Both the position numbers and the translations under genes were made by a program. Under the pieces are notes generated by a model that saw only the letters and a program-made list of their open reading frames with translations, was not told where the DNA came from and did not search any database. Shown in pieces: positions 60,921 to 64,000 of a stretch of 64,000 nucleotides of DNA. Origin of the DNA: a bacterium (GTDB taxonomy: Bacteria; Myxococcota_A; UBA9160; SZUA-336); the NCBI GenBank assembly GCA_024226335.1, contig JAAELY010000029.1:1-64000 (forward strand), in the 5' to 3' direction. Numbering within the stretch: position 1 is the stretch's first letter; each line of letters opens with the position of its first letter.

Positions 60921-62183
60921 TCAGCCAGCGGTCGAGAAGCTCTCGGGATCGAATACGCCGCTCCGTGCGACGGCTCCTACGCACCGAGCACTGGCCTTTG
61001 GAGTTCTTTCCTGGGTTGACCGGTCCACCGAAACGAGTCCGAAACGCGGTCCGTAGCCGTGGATCCACTCGTAGTTGTCCAGGAGTGACCAGGCAAAATA
61101 GCCGCGAATATCCAGACCGTCTTGAAGGCAGCGCACGAGTGAAGCCAGGGCCGCGGAGTAGTACGCTACCCGCTGCTCATCATCATCGCCGCCGAGTCCA
61201 TTTTCGGTCACGTAAAGAGGGACTCGAGCTTCCCGCGCCGCGAGTCGCAGAGTCGCTTCGAGGGCCTGGGGCCAGTACTCGTATCCCATGATTAGCACGG
61301 GTACGTCCTCTTCTGGTGGAAGTGGGCCGTCCGGGCCGAAGCGGACGCGACTGTAAGTCTGCACACCGAGGAAATCATCTGTGCGGGCCGCTTCGAAGAA
61401 CGGCGTGAAACTTTCGTCCAGCGCTCGTGCAAGAGTCTCTTCACCGCCGGGAGCTGCTTGATAGTCCTGCATCGCGAGCGTGATGCCGACCGGAAAGTTT
61501 CCGGGACCCGCGCGGAGGATGTCACGCGCTCCGATATGGGCCGCGAGCATTCGGTCGCGCGTCAGAAACGGCTGGCTCAGCAAGAATGGCGAGAAGTGTT
61601 CTAGATCACTTCCGCAGCGTCGAGCCGCTTCGGCCACGAACGGCGCTAGTTTCTTGAGGCCCTCGCGAGGAATGGTTCCCGAGACCGCGAGTGCGGCCGG
61701 CAAGTTCGCCTCATTGATCGTGCACGCGATGTCGATCTCATCGCCGAGATGCGCGACAGCGTGCTCGCAGTAGCGACGGAATCGATCGACACATTTCTCG
61801 CTTTCCCAGCCTCCGTCCGCGCTGAACCAGAGTGGGCTCGTGAAGTGATGGAAGGTGACGCAGGTGCGCAGTCCGTGTTCGCGACAACTCGCGAGGACTC
61901 TGCGGTAGTGATCGAGTGCAGCGCGAGAAAACTGACCCTCTTCGGGTTCGATGCGCGCCCATTCGATCGAGAAGCGGTACGCGCCAAAGCCGAGTTCGGC
62001 TAGCAGGGAAATGTCTTCTGGATAGCGATGGAGTTGGTCGCAGGCGTCACCGGACGGCTCGGTGAAGATTGTACCGGGCGTGTGTTCGAGGCACCAGAAA
62101 TCGCTGTGGGTGTTATTGCCTTCTACCTGATGGGCCGCGGTGGCTGCTCCCCATACGAAGTCTTTTGGGAACGAGAACTGCAA
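60921..62183 (-). CDS. Glycoside hydrolase family 1 beta-glucosidase
   Basis: A 420-residue GH1 protein: FSFPKDFVWGAATAAHQVEG at the N-terminus, the acid/base region CTINEANLPAALAVS (the usual NEP appears as NEA), and the nucleophile region VPLYVTENGLGGDDD with glutamate in TENG. The C-terminus contains YFAWSLLDNYEWIHGYGPRF. It removes beta-linked glucose or galactose from oligosaccharides or glycosides. No signal peptide is visible, so it is cytoplasmic. Next to it, in the same direction, is an SMP-30 family gene, starting about 60 bp upstream. Confidence 0.93.
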   Translation of the reverse strand: MQFSFPKDFVWGAATAAHQVEGNNTHSDFWCLEHTPGTIFTEPSGDACDQLHRYPEDISLLAELGFGAYRFSIEWARIEPEEGQFSRAALDHYRRVLASCREHGLRTCVTFHHFTSPLWFSADGGWESEKCVDRFRRYCEHAVAHLGDEIDIACTINEANLPAALAVSGTIPREGLKKLAPFVAEAARRCGSDLEHFSPFLLSQPFLTRDRMLAAHIGARDILRAGPGNFPVGITLAMQDYQAAPGGEETLARALDESFTPFFEAARTDDFLGVQTYSRVRFGPDGPLPPEEDVPVLIMGYEYWPQALEATLRLAAREARVPLYVTENGLGGDDDEQRVAYYSAALASLVRCLQDGLDIRGYFAWSLLDNYEWIHGYGPRFGLVSVDRSTQERTPKASARCVGAVARSGVFDPESFSTAG

Positions 62184-62242
62184 GATCGATCTCCTCGAAT
62201 GTTTCAGTCGCGCGTCTCGGTCAGGGGTTGTACCGGAATTCG

Positions 62243-63079
62243 CTAGACCCGTGCGAGAGGGACGGGAAGCCCGGGTGTATCGACTCGTGTCCGGAAGACC
62301 GTGCCTCCGAGAGTGGCGTCTTCGGTATTGTCGGCGGTTACGATGTAGAGGTCGCGCAGATCACTTCCGCCGAAACACAGACTCGTTACCGCGGTGGCCG
62401 GAACTTCGATCCGTCGTTCGAGTTCACCCGTAGGTGTGTAGCGAGCTGCGCAACCTCCGCCGTAAACAGCTACCCAGATGCAACCCTCCGCGTCGACCGC
62501 GAGACCGTCCGGCGCTCCGCTGTCGAGCTTCACAAGAACCCGGCGGTGTTTCGCTTCTCCTTCAGGCGTCAACTCGTGCACGAGGATTGCCTGGGGAACA
62601 GTATCGCTGTGATAGAGCAGCCGACCATCGGGAGAAAAGCCGATCCCGTTGCTGAGTCGTATACCGCCGTAGAGTTCTTCGGCCTGGTCGGGTCCGGAAA
62701 TCCGCCAGAGTTCGCCGGTCTTTCCGCCGGCGTCATTTCCGAACGGATCGGAGCGCAGCGCGCCGACGTAGATCCGTCCTTCGCGGTCGCAGAACAAGTC
62801 GTTGAAACCGGGTATGTCATCCCGCTCCAGAAGCACACGGGTCTGCCCCTCGCTGTCGACGTGGCAGACGTTGCGCCCCGAGATCACCACGCCTCCATCC
62901 GCGTGTAGAGCAATTCCTCCCACACCTCTGCGCCGGGGTACGATCGTCTTGATCGTTCCGTCCGCTGAACGTCGATAGACTCCGCCCTTGTGAACATCGC
63001 TGAAGTAGAGCCGATTCGAGGCGTCGACCCGCGGGCCTTCGATCAATCCATAACCGCTGGCAAGGATTTCGATGCTCAT
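62243..63079 (-). CDS. SMP-30/gluconolactonase/LRE family protein
   Basis: A 278-residue six-bladed propeller protein: GLIEGPRVDASNRLYFSDVH with the metal glutamate in EGP, GFNDLFCDREGRIYVG with the N and D ligands, RLSNGIGFSPDGRLLYHSDT with the asparagine and aspartate ligands, and SGAPDGLAVDAEGCIWVA with the aspartate. These are Ca2+/Zn2+-dependent lactonases or esterases. The gene precedes the beta-glucosidase in transcription order by about 60 bp, so the two may be one unit for a glucoside or glucono-lactone. Confidence 0.92.
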   Translation of the reverse strand: MSIEILASGYGLIEGPRVDASNRLYFSDVHKGGVYRRSADGTIKTIVPRRRGVGGIALHADGGVVISGRNVCHVDSEGQTRVLLERDDIPGFNDLFCDREGRIYVGALRSDPFGNDAGGKTGELWRISGPDQAEELYGGIRLSNGIGFSPDGRLLYHSDTVPQAILVHELTPEGEAKHRRVLVKLDSGAPDGLAVDAEGCIWVAVYGGGCAARYTPTGELERRIEVPATAVTSLCFGGSDLRDLYIVTADNTEDATLGGTVFRTRVDTPGLPVPLARV

Positions 63080-63290
63080 CGTGAGATCGTCTCACATCTC
63101 TTCGGCTTCAGCGCTCCAAAGCGGCCCGAGCCTGCTCCGATGGCGTTGTTGGCGTCAATTTCCGAGTTCGGCTTGCCCAAGCTGGGCTAGATCTTGCCGA
63201 TAGACCAAAGGGTGACGGAGTCCGTGTCAGCTTTCGAGCCTGAGGCCGTTCCCTGGAGAACCCTACCGCCGAGCGACAGGAGCCACGACG

Positions 63291-64000
63291 ATGAGCGTTG
63301 ACGGAACAGAGGCCAAGAATCCCATCGACCCTGAGCAACTCGTGCAGTTGATGGAAACGGCCGATCGATTGGTCGTTCGCGAATCTCCGGAAGAGGAGTC
63401 CTCGATTCTGTTCGAATCGAACAACCGGGCCGACCTGGAGGCCCTTGCGCGTTGTCTGGGTATCGAGATCCCCGAGGAGGGGATCCACTGCATGTGTTCT
63501 GGCTCCCCCGCGATCTATCTGTATCGGGATGAAGAAGAACTGGTCGAACTGACCAATCATCACGGATTCTCACTTCGCTGTTCACTCTGGGATAGCGATG
63601 CGATCATCGCGAACACCGAAAAGTGGCTCTCCTGGTTCGATGTTCACGGGATGGATGGACCCCGAAGAGAGGTCGAAGCGCTTCAGGTCCAGGAAGCCGA
63701 ACAGCACAGGAACTGGGAGAAGTGGGCAGGTGCGATGCCTGCCTGTATCTCGGAAGTCTGGAACGGGATGATCGAGCAATGTGGCGGGACTGATTTTTCG
63801 ATCCTTCGCAACGCCCTGGAGGCCGCGCTACCGGCGAAAGAGGATCAGATCCGCAGCCTGTTCGGCTGGTACGGTTCCGGGGCCGGACCGTGGTCCGGAT
63901 TTCCCTCTTACGAAAACACGGCGGGGGAACTCCTGCTCGGCTACGAGATCTCCGAGTTGATCGGAGCGTTCGATATCGCTTCGGCCACACCCGAAATGAC
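63291..64000 (+). CDS. Uncharacterised protein, cut by the window end
   Basis: An open frame from ATG 63291 (GACAGGAGCC upstream) to the last base, at least 236 codons. It is rich in Glu, Asp and Trp, has several cysteines (ARCLGIEIPEEGIHCMCSGS) and runs to FSILRNALEAALPAKEDQIR before GWYGSGAGPWSGFPSYENTA. It has no signal peptide or membrane helix. I recognise no family. It is divergent from the SMP-30 gene by 211 bp. Confidence 0.65.
   Translation, partial: MSVDGTEAKNPIDPEQLVQLMETADRLVVRESPEEESSILFESNNRADLEALARCLGIEIPEEGIHCMCSGSPAIYLYRDEEELVELTNHHGFSLRCSLWDSDAIIANTEKWLSWFDVHGMDGPRREVEALQVQEAEQHRNWEKWAGAMPACISEVWNGMIEQCGGTDFSILRNALEAALPAKEDQIRSLFGWYGSGAGPWSGFPSYENTAGELLLGYEISELIGAFDIASATPEM

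Noticed and set aside
1-64000. CRISPR arrays, rRNA, transposases, integrases or phage genes
   Set aside because: No regularly spaced repeats, no IS-type inverted repeats enclosing a transposase and no rRNA-like stretch were found on reading through both strands.

Overview
The window is GC-rich, densely coding bacterial chromosome with about 59 protein genes or gene fragments. I saw no rRNA, tRNA, CRISPR array, transposase or phage gene. The mix points to an environmental Gram-negative bacterium with an outer membrane, probably deltaproteobacterial in the broad sense (Myxococcota or Binatota-like). It includes a TonB-dependent receptor, ExbB/ExbD/TonB-like proteins, PEP-CTERM sorted proteins, an LpxL-type acyltransferase, H-NOX signalling, acyl-CoA metabolism and many glutathione-transferase-like genes. 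The lineage is inferred from gene content only; no marker gene settles it.

Layout. 1-7.9 kb: a selenoprotein-B-like fragment with an in-frame UGA, then enoyl-CoA hydratase, metallo-hydrolase, FAH hydrolase, a thioredoxin-fold fusion protein, a zinc alcohol dehydrogenase and two GST-like genes. 8.0-15.0 kb: a surface-polysaccharide group (frameshifted glycosyltransferase, flippase, second glycosyltransferase) interleaved with a GST and a DUF3604 secreted protein. 15.1-18.1 kb: a GST, a full-length selenoprotein read through a UGA at 16315, a PilZ protein and a cyclase-family protein. 18.3-22.8 kb: a beta-oxidation pair (3-hydroxyacyl-CoA dehydrogenase and thiolase) and a class III cyclase with TolB-like and TPR regions. 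23.0-32.4 kb: a TonB-dependent receptor, a type III glutamine synthetase on the other strand, and a five-gene ExbD/TonB/TPR/lipoprotein/ExbB-like operon. 32.5-42.3 kb: a flavoprotein, DUF2087 protein, GST, ABC-F ATPase, DUF2142 membrane protein, acyl-CoA dehydrogenase, small envelope proteins and an enoyl-CoA hydratase. 42.4-49.8 kb: a phosphatase, an H-NOX sensor with a linked HNOBA-GGDEF-EAL effector, an acyltransferase, a saccharopine-dehydrogenase-like enzyme and a lone PabC-like enzyme. 50-58.7 kb: two PEP-CTERM proteins, SnoaL/SDR pair, ATP-grasp, FxsA, GST-like, HDOD and secreted proteins. 58.7-64 kb: hemolysin III, alpha/beta hydrolase, beta-glucosidase, SMP-30 family protein and a gene cut by the window end.

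The most notable content is the redox group in the first 17 kb. Two proteins of the glycine/sarcosine/betaine reductase selenoprotein B family each have an in-frame UGA in the same alignment column of a UxxCxxS/T motif. Around them lie a CxxC thioredoxin-fold fusion protein and several GST paralogues. The full-length copy has an 11-bp hairpin with one bulged U starting at its UGA, which resembles a bacterial SECIS. A second candidate system is the 27.7-32.4 kb operon. It appears to encode a complete TonB-type energising motor plus a periplasmic helical-repeat protein and a lipoprotein, next to a TonB-dependent receptor.

Many genes are in tight groups with overlapping stop/start codons, so several of the links made here rest on translational coupling. 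Functions are inferred from motif recognition by eye; no database search was run.
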